A stretch of DNA of 64,000 nt from JABFRG01 sp038210445 (GTDB lineage: Bacteria > Myxococcota_A > Polyangia > Polyangiales > Polyangiaceae), in NCBI GenBank assembly GCA_038210445.1, contig JBBQWQ010000031.1:21361-85360 (forward strand), in the 5' to 3' direction. Positions 1 to 8,649 of the stretch are shown piece after piece; position 1 is the first letter of the stretch, and the number at the start of each line of letters is the position of its first letter. A model generated the notes under the pieces. It did not search any database, was not told the origin of the DNA, and saw only the letters and a program-made list of their open reading frames with translations. Both the position numbers and the translations under genes were made by a program.

Positions 1-1
1 C

Positions 2-1681
2 GACGCCACGCAGCTCGCCTCGCAGAGCGACCAATCCTGTGCGCTCGTGAAGAGCGGCGAGGTGTACTGCTGGGGGCTCAACAGCCGCGGTCAGGTGGGA
101 AACGGCACCACCGGCACCAACGCGCTGGTGCCGGGCAAGGTGGTAAAGCTCTCTGGCGTGGCATCGATCGGGAGCGGTCCGACGTCGCAGCACACGTGCG
201 CGGTCCTCCAGACTGGCGAGGTTCGATGCTGGGGCCTTGGCGATTCTGGCGGTCTCGGCAACGGCGGGGGCGGCGACGCGCCGGAGCCGGTGGCGGTGGT
301 GGCGGTCAGCGATGCCGTCGCCGTCACCACCGGGACCCGATTCGCCTGCGCGGCGCGCAAGAGCGGCGTCTCGTGCTGGGGCAACAACTTCACGAGGCAG
401 CTGGGCGTGGGCGACTCTGCGCCGCCCGGATCGGTGTCGAGCCCGGTCCCGGTCGCCGGTCTCACCGCCGCCACCCGACTGGCGGCCGGCGACAGCCACG
501 TATGCGCCCTGCAACCGGGCGGCAAGATCTCCTGCTGGGGCGCCGACGTCGACGGGCGCCTGGGCCGCGCCACGCGGGTTTACGCGGTGAGCCCGGTGAA
601 GATGGTCAAGCTCAGCGGCATCACCCAGCTCGCGCTCGGCAGCTATCACGGGTGCGCCATCGCAGGCGGGGCCGGCAGCTGCTGGGGCAGCAACTACGAC
701 GGGCAGCTTGGCGGCGAGCCCATCGCGGCTACCGGAACACCGGTGTCGGTGGTGGGCGGCGCCACCGGCGCCGTGCGGGTGAGCGCCGGAACGCAGCACA
801 GCTGCGCCATCGCCACCGGCGGCGTGGTCGGATGCTGGGGCGGAGGATACTACGGCAACCTGGGCCAGGGCCGATTCGAGAGCTCCGACACGCCGGTGAT
901 CTTCCAGGCTCCCGCCGCCACCGACGTAAGCGCGGGCGCCTACTTCTCGTGCGCGCTCCTGGCGAGCGGCGAGGTCACCTGCGCCGGCAACAACAACGAA
1001 GGACGCCTGGGGCAACCGGGCGGCAACATCAACGTGCCCGCGAAGGTGCAGCAAGGCGCCGCCGACGGCGGGGGGCCGGCCTTTCTCTCGGGCGTCACCA
1101 AGCTCGCGGCCAACGGCGGTCACACCTGCGTGATGGTCGGCACCTCCGTGCGCTGCTGGGGAACCAACTACGGCGGCGAGTGCGGAACCACGGGCAACGC
1201 CGTGCCCACCCCGTTTCAAGTGCCGCTCGGCCCCGCCAAAGACGTGGCCGCAGGCGGCGGTCATAGCTGCGCCATCCTCGCCGATGGCGGGGTCCGCTGC
1301 TGGGGCAGCGGCGACTTCGGGCAGCTCGGCGCAGCGGCTTCCGGTGGCCCCAGCCCGCAAGCGGTGGACCTGGGCGGCAAAACCGTGAAGGCCCTGGCGC
1401 TCGGCGAAAACCACAGCTGCGCGCTCACCGACGAAGGCAACGTGCTGTGCTGGGGCCGCGGCAACTACGGGCAGCTCGGCAACGGCGTGCGCGCCGATGC
1501 GCCCCGCCCCACCGCCGTGCCCGGTCTCTCCGGCGTCACCGCCATTGCCGCCCACGGCGACAGCACCTGCGCGGTGGGCGAAGGCGGCGTCGCATCGTGC
1601 TGGGGATTCAACGCCATCGGCCAGCTGGGCGACGGCAGCGTGTTCGTCTCCGGAACCCCCGCCAACGTGGTGGGCTACTGA
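2..1681 (+). CDS. RCC1-repeat surface protein, 5' end outside the window
   Basis: The reading frame is open from the first bases, so the gene begins upstream; the GTG at 47 is internal to a repeat. About eleven repeats of roughly 50 residues are visible, each with a His/Phe-x-Cys-Ala strand, a Cys-Trp-Gly strand and a Gln-Leu-Gly turn, the signature of RCC1 (regulator of chromosome condensation) beta-propeller blades. Almost every blade carries a pair of cysteines about ten residues apart, which suggests disulfides and therefore an exported protein. Such proteins are abundant in myxobacteria and their ligands are mostly unknown. The stop codon overlaps by 7 nt the end of the convergent aminotransferase gene. 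The family call is firm; function is not assigned. Confidence 0.9.
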   Translation, partial: DATQLASQSDQSCALVKSGEVYCWGLNSRGQVGNGTTGTNALVPGKVVKLSGVASIGSGPTSQHTCAVLQTGEVRCWGLGDSGGLGNGGGGDAPEPVAVVAVSDAVAVTTGTRFACAARKSGVSCWGNNFTRQLGVGDSAPPGSVSSPVPVAGLTAATRLAAGDSHVCALQPGGKISCWGADVDGRLGRATRVYAVSPVKMVKLSGITQLALGSYHGCAIAGGAGSCWGSNYDGQLGGEPIAATGTPVSVVGGATGAVRVSAGTQHSCAIATGGVVGCWGGGYYGNLGQGRFESSDTPVIFQAPAATDVSAGAYFSCALLASGEVTCAGNNNEGRLGQPGGNINVPAKVQQGAADGGGPAFLSGVTKLAANGGHTCVMVGTSVRCWGTNYGGECGTTGNAVPTPFQVPLGPAKDVAAGGGHSCAILADGGVRCWGSGDFGQLGAAASGGPSPQAVDLGGKTVKALALGENHSCALTDEGNVLCWGRGNYGQLGNGVRADAPRPTAVPGLSGVTAIAAHGDSTCAVGEGGVASCWGFNAIGQLGDGSVFVSGTPANVVGY

Positions 1682-2967
1682 GCGGTCGCGGCCGCCAGCG
1701 CGCCGACGAAGCCTTCGAGGAGCGACTCGTTCACGGTGAGCGCCGGAGACAGCGTGAGGACGTCGCCGGAGCTTCCGCCGGTGAGAACAATGTATCCTGC
1801 ACGTAAAAGCCGACGCGCGACCGCGAGCGCTCCGGGCCCCACTCGCACGCCGACCATGAGGCCCCTGCCCTGCACCTCGAAGCCTGCTGCGCGAAGCTTG
1901 GCCATAAAGGCATTGCCCACCCGGAGCGCGCGCGAAGGCAGGTCGTGCTCGGCGATCTGCTCCAGGGTTTTGAGTGCGGCCACCGCAGCGAGCGGCGATC
2001 CGAAGTGGGTGGCCGTGTGAATCAGCGTGCCACCGTGAGCGCCCCACGCCGCCATAACGTCGGCCCTTCCCACGCACGCGGAGACCGGGAAGCCGCCGCC
2101 CAGCGCCTTGCCGAAGCAGATCACGTCGGCCGCCACGGGCGCGCTGGCGAGCCAGGCGCCGGAGCGACCGAGGCCGGTCCATATCTCGTCGACCACCAGC
2201 AGCGCGCCCGCCTCGTCGCACAGCCGACGCAGCTCGGGCAGGAACGCCGCCGGAGGCGCAACGCAGCCACCTCGCCCCAGGAGCGGCTCCACCAGCACCC
2301 CGCCCACGGCGCCCGCCGCGAGCATGCTGCGCACGGCGCTGAGCGATGCATCGAGGTGCGAGTCCGAAGCGGGAAAAGGTGCAAACTGCACGTGCTTCGA
2401 GAGCGAAGCGGCGAACGGCTCTCGGAACGCCGGGCTGAGGCCGCACGCCGCCAGCGGTCCGTGGCTCAGGCCGTGGTAGGCGCCGCGAAAGGCCACGAGC
2501 CCAGCGCGGCCGCTATGGAGCTCCACGGTCTTCATGGCGGCGGTCACCGCGTCGGCGCCCGAGGAGCCGAGCATGACCCGGGCGCCTGGCTGCGGAAACA
2601 GCTGCGCGATGCGCTCGCAGGCCAGCACCTTGGACTCGGCCGCGTACACGTCGCCGAGCGCCAAAGGTAGCCGCGCGAGCTCGCGCACCAGCGCCGCCCC
2701 CAGAACCTCGGGGGTGTGCCCCAGGGCGAGGGCGCCGAAGCCCGCGGTGAGGTCGACGAAGACGTTGCCGTCGGCGTCGCGGACGTTGTCGCCGTGGGCC
2801 TCGTCGTAGACGATGGCGCCTTGGTCTTCGCCGCTACGCGCCTCGCGCGCCTCGCGCCGGGCTTCGAAGGCAGGCGACTCCACCGCTGCCAAACGCAGGG
2901 TGAGGGCGCGCGACCGAGGACCGGGGACCTGTGCCACCCGCGGAGGCAGCGCGCCCAGCGAGCTCAT
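1675..2967 (-). CDS. PLP-dependent class III aminotransferase
   Basis: A 430-residue fold-type I, class III aminotransferase of the acetylornithine / 4-aminobutyrate / glutamate-1-semialdehyde type. Visible landmarks are the phosphate-binding GSSGADA around residue 134, the VVDEIWTGLGRSG block with Asp260-Glu261, and CFGKALGGGFP with the Schiff-base Lys287. Length is normal for the family. The substrate cannot be told from sequence; the neighbours give no pathway. The ATG overlaps the stop of the upstream FHA-GGDEF gene in an ATGA, so the two are translationally coupled, an unexpected pairing of a metabolic enzyme with a c-di-GMP synthase. It ends tail to tail with the RCC1 gene. Confidence 0.9.
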   Translation of the reverse strand: MSSLGALPPRVAQVPGPRSRALTLRLAAVESPAFEARREAREARSGEDQGAIVYDEAHGDNVRDADGNVFVDLTAGFGALALGHTPEVLGAALVRELARLPLALGDVYAAESKVLACERIAQLFPQPGARVMLGSSGADAVTAAMKTVELHSGRAGLVAFRGAYHGLSHGPLAACGLSPAFREPFAASLSKHVQFAPFPASDSHLDASLSAVRSMLAAGAVGGVLVEPLLGRGGCVAPPAAFLPELRRLCDEAGALLVVDEIWTGLGRSGAWLASAPVAADVICFGKALGGGFPVSACVGRADVMAAWGAHGGTLIHTATHFGSPLAAVAALKTLEQIAEHDLPSRALRVGNAFMAKLRAAGFEVQGRGLMVGVRVGPGALAVARRLLRAGYIVLTGGSSGDVLTLSPALTVNESLLEGFVGALAAATAQ

Positions 2968-3863
2968 CCGATGACGCGATTGCGGCCGCCGCGCTTGGCT
3001 TCGTAGAGGCGCGTATCCGCGGCCTTGATGAAGTCCATGCTGTTGCGCTCTTCGTCGGTGAGCTCGGCAACGCCGATGGAAACGGTGGCGGAGATCTTCT
3101 CCGACTGGAAGACGAACTCGCTGGCCTCCACTCGCGCGCGGAGCCCTTCGGCCAGCTGGCGGCTCCCGTCGAGCGGCGTCTCCGGCAGCACGATGGCGAA
3201 CTCTTCGCCGCCGTAGCGGGCGAAGATTTCGTCGCGACGGATGCGACCGTGGACGATGCGCGCCAGCTCCTTGAGCACGTAGTCGCCCGCCAGGTGACCG
3301 TGAAAGTCGTTGATCTTCTTGAAGTGGTCGATGTCGAACATCATGAACGACAAGGGCCGCTCATGACGCCGCGCGCGCAAGATCTCCTTCTCGAGAGACT
3401 CGAGCAGGTAGCGCTTATTGTAGGCGCCGGTGAGCCCGTCGATGATGCTCATCCGGTAGATTTCTTCGTGGTACTGCGCTTCCACGTCCTCGCCGGCGAG
3501 GTACTTGAAGATGGTGGGGCCTACCTTGATGCGATCGCCGTTGGTGAGGGCAACCTCTCGGGGAATCTGCTCGTCGTTGACGAAGGTGCCGTTGGTGGAG
3601 CCGTCGTCGACCGCCCACCAGACGCGACCGCGCTGCTCGATGTGCGCGTGCCGCCGCGATACCGAGTCGCCCTCGAGGACGATGTGGTTCTCGGAACCGC
3701 GGCCGATGCGTGTGACCTTCGAGTCGAGCACGAAGCGCTTGCCGAGAAGCGTCGGCTCCTTCGTGTAGATCACGACGATGCAATCCGTCGCCCCCTCGCC
3801 CACTTTCGGGTTGGGGTTCTGTACGACGGCAGTTACTCGGGTCTTTTCGTCTTGGCCGCTCAA
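2964..3863 (-). CDS. FHA-GGDEF diguanylate cyclase
   Basis: A 299-residue cytoplasmic protein. An FHA phosphothreonine-binding domain spans about 45-120 (RIGRG, SVSRRHAHI and DDGSTNGTFVN blocks), followed by a GGDEF domain at about 135-299 with an intact GGEEF active site at 218-222 and the FDIDHFKKIND metal-binding block, so c-di-GMP synthesis is expected. The product-inhibition I-site is not canonical: the residues in register are IRRD rather than RxxD. The FHA domain could link the enzyme to phosphorylation by Ser/Thr kinases, of which the window has five. The only in-frame start is a TTG at 3863 without a clear Shine-Dalgarno. It lies 43 nt downstream of the lpxK-like gene and is coupled to the aminotransferase. 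Confidence 0.9.
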   Translation of the reverse strand: MSGQDEKTRVTAVVQNPNPKVGEGATDCIVVIYTKEPTLLGKRFVLDSKVTRIGRGSENHIVLEGDSVSRRHAHIEQRGRVWWAVDDGSTNGTFVNDEQIPREVALTNGDRIKVGPTIFKYLAGEDVEAQYHEEIYRMSIIDGLTGAYNKRYLLESLEKEILRARRHERPLSFMMFDIDHFKKINDFHGHLAGDYVLKELARIVHGRIRRDEIFARYGGEEFAIVLPETPLDGSRQLAEGLRARVEASEFVFQSEKISATVSIGVAELTDEERNSMDFIKAADTRLYEAKRGGRNRVIG

Positions 3864-3906
3864 GGGGGTCCGGAACGAAGAGCGTACCGACGACGCGTCG
3901 TTCTGG

Positions 3907-4953
3907 TCAAGGAACCCTGCACTGTAGCCACTGTAGGCGAGCGTGGATTTCCATCGGGAGGTCCAAGCTCTGGCGGAGAACTACGTGGTTCTCTCCAAAG
4001 ATGGCATGGGCCGCCAAATTTCCACCGAGGCCCGCCAGACACTTCTCCGTGAGGATCCACTGCAGCGGCCGCGTTTTGCCGATGGCCCGAGCGCAGGCGC
4101 GCTCAATGGCCAACCGGGCGTGGCCCGCCCGGTGATCCGGCGCCCGGACCACCACCTCCGGGACGATCCCCAGCGCTGCGAGCGCACGCAGGACCCGCTC
4201 CGGCCGGGCCACGGAGACGAAGAGCGCCGGGCAATGGTCCGGCGCCATCGACCCCGAGAGCCGATGGCGCGTGGGCGCGTCGAAGCATGGCGCGGCGACG
4301 GGCGTCGTCATGGGCTGCGCATGCAGCGACCGAGCGCCCACCCGCAGCACGCAGTCGGCGGCGCCGAGGAGCGCCTGCGGCGGCGCCCGGAGATCGCCGA
4401 GCGGCGGGCACGCGCCCGACCCCCAGGGGCGCTCGGCGTCCACCGCGAGAATTGAGAGGGCGAGCCGTTCCGGCGCCGCTTGGAGCAGGCCGTCGATGAC
4501 CACCGTGTCGCCCAGCGTCGATGCGAGATTCACCGCGAGCTGGCGCGAGGAGCCCACAATCACCGGCACCCCGGGCAAGGCGCTGGCGAGGAGCCGTGCC
4601 TCGTCGCCCACCTCGTCGCATGTATCCTTCACAGAAACCACGCGCGGAGGCGCGGGCCGCGCGCCGTACCCGTGCCCCACCAGCACCACGCGAGCGCCAA
4701 GGGCCGCCAGCGCCTCGGCCACCGCGCACGCCACCGGGGTCCGGCCCGAGCCTCCCAGAGTGGCGCCGCCCACGCCGACCACCCGGCACCCGGCGGGAAT
4801 GCGCAGCGGGCGTGTGGGCGCGGCGAACCGCGCCCACACATGGCTCAGGCCGGCGCGCAGCAACCCCGGCGAAGGCGACGGCGCCTCGAGGCCCGCGGCC
4901 ACCGCCACGCGCAGGCGTGCCTCGAGATGATGCCGCGAGTCGGTAAACCGCAC
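3907..4953 (-). CDS. LpxK-like protein with degenerate catalytic motifs
   Basis: About 348 residues, reading GTG at 4953 behind a GGAGG twelve nt upstream. The order of blocks is that of tetraacyldisaccharide 4'-kinase (lipid A 4'-kinase): a P-loop (GVGGATLGGSGRTP), VGHGYGAR, VIDGLLQ, a DAERPWGSG block, LRAPPQALLGAAD and a C-terminal LTEKCLAGL. Compared with known LpxK, several functional residues differ: the P-loop Lys is Arg, the DDGxQH motif reads IDGLLQ, and TEKD reads TEKC. A conserved Asp-His pair (APDH) remains. The fold assignment is good but lipid A kinase activity is doubtful. No other lpx genes are visible. It heads a leftward group with the FHA-GGDEF and aminotransferase genes and diverges from the TPR/PEGA gene. 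Confidence 0.8.
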   Translation of the reverse strand: MRFTDSRHHLEARLRVAVAAGLEAPSPSPGLLRAGLSHVWARFAAPTRPLRIPAGCRVVGVGGATLGGSGRTPVACAVAEALAALGARVVLVGHGYGARPAPPRVVSVKDTCDEVGDEARLLASALPGVPVIVGSSRQLAVNLASTLGDTVVIDGLLQAAPERLALSILAVDAERPWGSGACPPLGDLRAPPQALLGAADCVLRVGARSLHAQPMTTPVAAPCFDAPTRHRLSGSMAPDHCPALFVSVARPERVLRALAALGIVPEVVVRAPDHRAGHARLAIERACARAIGKTRPLQWILTEKCLAGLGGNLAAHAIFGENHVVLRQSLDLPMEIHARLQWLQCRVP

Positions 4954-5121
4954 GCCGGCATGGTACCTCCGATCGTGCGTGCGGAGGACAGGACAGCGCA
5001 GGACAGGACGGGGGCACCGCGCGCGGGCGAGAATTTTCCAGGTGCCGTGCGCCCGAAAGGCGTCGCGACGCCCTACGTCGAGTTGCGCCGCCGATCCCCG
5101 CACGGTACGCTTCGCACGAGC

Positions 5122-6039
5122 GTGCGCACCCTTCTCTCGCCCGTCGTCGCCGGGATCGCGATCGCATCGGCGAGCGTGGTCGTCGGCGCGCCCGCGATGG
5201 CCGCGAGCGCCACCGAGAAGCAAGCAGCGAAGGCGTTCCACGACGGCGAGAAGGCCTTCGCGGCGGGCGACTACCGAAAGGCCGCAGAGTCGTTCGAGGC
5301 AGCCTACAAGGCGAAGCCGCACCACGCGCCCCTGTGGAACGCGGCGCGGTCGTGGGAGAAGGCCGGCGAGCCCGTGCGCGCGGCAAACCTGCTGGAGAAG
5401 TACCTTCAGGAGGCGCCCGCCGGCGCCCGCGACCGCGACCAGGCCACCGCCGCCCTGGCCGGCCTGGAAAAGCGCCTGGGCCGCCTGGAGGTCCGCGCCA
5501 GCGGCGTATCGAACCTGCGCGTCGACGACGCCGAGCCCACTGCGATAAAGCTGTATGTTACACCGGGTGACCACGTGGTCAGCGGCAGCGCCGACGGCAA
5601 GACCGTGCGCAAGGTGCTGAACGTCGAGCCCGGCCAGGTGGTGAGCGTGACCCTGACGCCGCCCAAGGAGGAGACGCCCAAGGAAGAGACGCCCAAGCCC
5701 AAGCCCAAAGGCGGCCTTTCCCCCTGGTTCGTGGTGGGCGGAGCCGCGGCCACCGCCGCGGCGGGTGGCCTCACCGTGGCTTCCGGCTTCGACACGGTCG
5801 CCAAGAAAGAAGCCTTCCTGGGCGACGCCACCCAGCCCAACCTCGACTCGGCGTTCTCGGCGCAGACGCGCACCAACGTGCTCCTCGGCGTGACGGTGGG
5901 CCTCGCGGTGATCACCTCGGTGGTGGCGATCTTCGTGGACTGGAAGGGCAAGGACAAGGAAGCGCCGCCGGAGCTCGACGCGCGCTCGCCCTTTCCGCGC
6001 GGCTTTTTGTGGCCCGCGCCGCCATTGGTTCGGCGGTGA
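5122..6039 (+). CDS. TPR and PEGA-like exported membrane protein (cassette 1)
   Basis: About 305 residues from GTG 5122; the start is chosen because it places a typical signal peptide (VVAGIAIASASVVVG, cleavage after AMAA) at the N terminus. Mature part: a TPR-type helical repeat region (about 30-110; AFHDGEKAFAAGDY, WNAARSWEKAGE), a PEGA-like beta domain (about 125-180; LYVTPGDHVVSGSADGK), a charged Lys/Glu/Pro linker with a PKEET repeat, then two hydrophobic segments near 205-225 and 250-270. The same architecture recurs at 12843-13847. The stop overlaps the next start in GTGA, so it is coupled to the lipoprotein gene and probably co-expressed with the kinase behind it. Role unknown; an envelope partner of the kinase is an inference. 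Confidence 0.8.
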   Translation: MRTLLSPVVAGIAIASASVVVGAPAMAASATEKQAAKAFHDGEKAFAAGDYRKAAESFEAAYKAKPHHAPLWNAARSWEKAGEPVRAANLLEKYLQEAPAGARDRDQATAALAGLEKRLGRLEVRASGVSNLRVDDAEPTAIKLYVTPGDHVVSGSADGKTVRKVLNVEPGQVVSVTLTPPKEETPKEETPKPKPKGGLSPWFVVGGAAATAAAGGLTVASGFDTVAKKEAFLGDATQPNLDSAFSAQTRTNVLLGVTVGLAVITSVVAIFVDWKGKDKEAPPELDARSPFPRGFLWPAPPLVRR

Positions 6040-7046
6040 CCCCGCTCTCTCGCGCCGCAGCCGTCGCACTGCTCGCAGCGCTCGCAGCCTGCTTCGCGGC
6101 GGCGCTCCACGCATGCGCCATCGTCGACGGCCTCGAGGTTCCCAAGCCGAGCGCGTTCGCTCCTTGCGCCGACGCGGCGGCCACCTCCGATCGCGTGTTC
6201 GCGGTGCGCTCCATCGCCTTCGACATCAACGGCTTCGACGCGCGCGACCCGCGCACCTGCCCGCCCGTGGGCGCGGCGTGCACAGGCGCCCGACCCGGGT
6301 CCACCTCGCTGTGCGGCAACCGCGGCGGCGAGGCCATCAGCGATATCCGCGACACCTACCCGCTGGCCGATCGCCTGAACCAAGATATTGAGGGCGGACG
6401 GGGCGGCGTGCTGATTCGCGTGCAAGGGTACAACGGATGCGCCGACGACCCCAGCGTGGTGGTCTCGGTGTATCCAACGGTCGGCGTCTTCGCCGGCGGG
6501 GTGGCCGCCCCCGCGCAGTGGAAGGGGGACGACGTCTGGGACATCGACCGCAACGGCCTCGCCAACGTCGAGCGCAAGGTATCGCGCTACTTCGGACCGG
6601 GCGCTGCGGTGGGCGGCGTGGTGGTCGCAAAGATGGATGGCGCGGCTACCCGGGTCTCCCGCGACTTCCAGCTGAGCATCGCCGACGCCAGCCTGTCGGT
6701 GCGCTTCGAAGGCGACGGCGGCGTGGCAGGCGCGCTCCTGGTGGGGCGCTGGGGCGCAGCCGACGCCTACCACGGCATTCGCAGCGCCACGCTCACGGTG
6801 GGCGACGCCAGCGCCCCCATCTGCCAGCAGCCGCTCCTCGACCAGGCGCTCAAAGGTTACGTGTGCAATGCACGCGATCTGCCGCCGCCCGATGCCGGTG
6901 CGCTGGCGGCTCCCTGCGAGACCGTTTCACTTGCCTTTCGTATGACGCTCGCCCCGGCCAAGCTCGGTGAAGCCCGCGATCCACCGCCGTTCGGCGCTCC
7001 CTGCGAGCCCGACGGCGGAGCTCCGAACCCCATCAATTGCCCGTGA
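6036..7046 (+). CDS. predicted lipoprotein of unknown function (cassette 1)
   Basis: GTG 6036 overlaps the stop of the preceding gene (GTGA), which decides the start over the in-frame GTG at 6009. The 336-residue product starts with a hydrophobic signal and a lipobox ending in LHAC, so it should be an outer-membrane or inner-membrane lipoprotein. The body contains Cys pairs and beta-rich sequence, with a stretch (SIAFDINGFDARDP and RDFQLSIADASLSVRF) that looks like a secreted beta-sandwich, but no named domain was recognised. It sits between the TPR/PEGA gene and a Ser/Thr kinase. The local arrangement suggests it is part of the same envelope complex; this is inference. Confidence 0.75.
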   Translation: MTPLSRAAAVALLAALAACFAAALHACAIVDGLEVPKPSAFAPCADAAATSDRVFAVRSIAFDINGFDARDPRTCPPVGAACTGARPGSTSLCGNRGGEAISDIRDTYPLADRLNQDIEGGRGGVLIRVQGYNGCADDPSVVVSVYPTVGVFAGGVAAPAQWKGDDVWDIDRNGLANVERKVSRYFGPGAAVGGVVVAKMDGAATRVSRDFQLSIADASLSVRFEGDGGVAGALLVGRWGAADAYHGIRSATLTVGDASAPICQQPLLDQALKGYVCNARDLPPPDAGALAAPCETVSLAFRMTLAPAKLGEARDPPPFGAPCEPDGGAPNPINCP

Positions 7047-7151
7047 TGCCGCGGCGAAGCCCGAGGTCGCCCCTGAAATTACCGTGCCGCTAGAAGTGCA
7101 AATGTCGGCGGTGCTTCGCGCGCCCCCATGCGTGCTAGCATAAGGGAAGAG

Positions 7152-8633
7152 ATGCCCTCCGCGCCGCGTCCGCTCTTCGACCGCGTGCCCGTGTCGGACT
7201 CCGCCCCACGGCGGGCTTCGTCCAGCGGTGAAGGCAAGGTCTTGCCCGGTGAGTTCGTGGCCGGACGCTACCGCGTGCAGCGCGTGGTGGGCGCCGGCGG
7301 CATGGGCGTGGTGGTCGCGGCCTTCGACGAGAAGGAGCAACGCGACGTCGCCATCAAGCTGCTCCTGCCGCGGCGCGTGGACGAAAACGGCGTGCAGCGT
7401 TTCTTCCGCGAGGCCCGATCGACGCAGCGAATTCAGAGCTCTCACGTGGTGCGCATCTTCGAGGTGGGGCTCGACGAAGAGCGGCCGTTCATCGTGATGG
7501 AGCGCCTCGACGGGCAAGACCTGGCGGCACGCCTCAAGACCGGCGGCCCTCTCTCGCTGCGGGAAGCCGCCGACTGCCTGCTTCAGGCCTGCGAGGCGCT
7601 CGCACATGCCCACGGGGCGGGCATCGTGCATCGCGACATCAAGCCTTCGAACCTGTTCCAGCAGCTCCGCGCCGACGGCTGCTTCCGGGTCAAGGTGCTC
7701 GACTTCGGCATTTCGAAGTCGCTGGCGCGCGAAGAGTGGGAGTCGACGCTCACCACCTCGGGCGACGGCTCGCTCCTCGGGTCGCCGCCGTACATGTCGC
7801 CGGAGCAGGTTCGCAACGCGCGCACGGTCGATCACCGTTCCGACTTCTGGTCGCTGGGCATCGTTGCGTACCGGTTGCTCTCGGGCAACCACCCCTACGA
7901 CGGCGAGTCGGTGGGCGAGATCTTCGCGCGCATTCTCGAGCGTCGATTCGTGCCGCTCCGGGCGCGCGGCATCGACGTTCCTCCGCAGGTCGACGCCATC
8001 ATCGCGCGCTGCCTCTCGCACGAGCGCACCGCGCGGTATCCCACGGCGGCCGAGCTCGCCATGGCCTGGGCGCCGTTTGCTTCGGAGCAGCTCCGGCCGC
8101 TGGCCGACCGCATCTGCGAGACGGTTCGCACCACGCCGCCGGCGTTTCCCATGAACGACACGTCGGGGTCGTCGCTGCCCGACGCCGGCGACGCGACGGC
8201 GCTCGACCCCACGCCGCCGCATTTCGGCATGCCGCTCTCGCACGAGCCGAGCGGCGTCTCTGCGCCCCACGTTCTGGCCACCGACGTGGTGGACTTTCGC
8301 GCTTCGCCGGTGCGCCGGATGGCGGTGATGGCAGCGGCGTTCATCATCGCCACCCTCGCCGGCGTCATCCTCATCGTGTCGTTCGATCGCCAGGGAACCA
8401 AGGAGCCGCCGGCGGTCGGCGCGCTGCCCGCGCAATCGGCGGCGCCCCCGCCCACGGTCGCCACCAGCGCGGCCTCTCCCTTCGTCCAGGGACCGGCGCC
8501 GGTTCCCGCGGCGTCGGCGCGACCTTCGGCCACCGTGTCGACGCGGCCGGGCAACGCGGCAAGCCCCGGCGGCGGTCGCAAGCCGCCCCCGCCGAGCGGC
8601 ACGCGAACCGAGCTTCAGCCGAGCCCCTACTGA
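7152..8633 (+). CDS. Hanks-type Ser/Thr protein kinase (cassette 1)
   Basis: About 493 residues. Kinase domain at roughly 40-310: glycine loop GAGGMGVV (47-54), VAIK with catalytic Lys69, HRDIKPSN with His160, DFG, GSPPYMSPEQ activation segment and DFWSLG. All catalytic residues are present. A linker follows, then one transmembrane helix near 390-410 (MAVMAAAFIIATLAGVIL) and a short Pro/Ala-rich extracytoplasmic tail without a sensor domain. ATG 7152 is preferred over ATG 7128 because AAGGGAAG lies just upstream. It is the third gene of a TPR/PEGA-lipoprotein-kinase cassette and is followed closely by the BNR protein gene. Confidence 0.93.
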   Translation: MPSAPRPLFDRVPVSDSAPRRASSSGEGKVLPGEFVAGRYRVQRVVGAGGMGVVVAAFDEKEQRDVAIKLLLPRRVDENGVQRFFREARSTQRIQSSHVVRIFEVGLDEERPFIVMERLDGQDLAARLKTGGPLSLREAADCLLQACEALAHAHGAGIVHRDIKPSNLFQQLRADGCFRVKVLDFGISKSLAREEWESTLTTSGDGSLLGSPPYMSPEQVRNARTVDHRSDFWSLGIVAYRLLSGNHPYDGESVGEIFARILERRFVPLRARGIDVPPQVDAIIARCLSHERTARYPTAAELAMAWAPFASEQLRPLADRICETVRTTPPAFPMNDTSGSSLPDAGDATALDPTPPHFGMPLSHEPSGVSAPHVLATDVVDFRASPVRRMAVMAAAFIIATLAGVILIVSFDRQGTKEPPAVGALPAQSAAPPPTVATSAASPFVQGPAPVPAASARPSATVSTRPGNAASPGGGRKPPPPSGTRTELQPSPY

Positions 8634-8649
8634 CGATGAGGCGTCCGCG

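Noticed and set aside
3907..6114. Long minus-strand frame of about 735 codons
   Set aside because: Only the part up to 4953 is the LpxK-like gene; the rest is the antisense of the TPR/PEGA gene with Arg/His-rich sequence and no motif.
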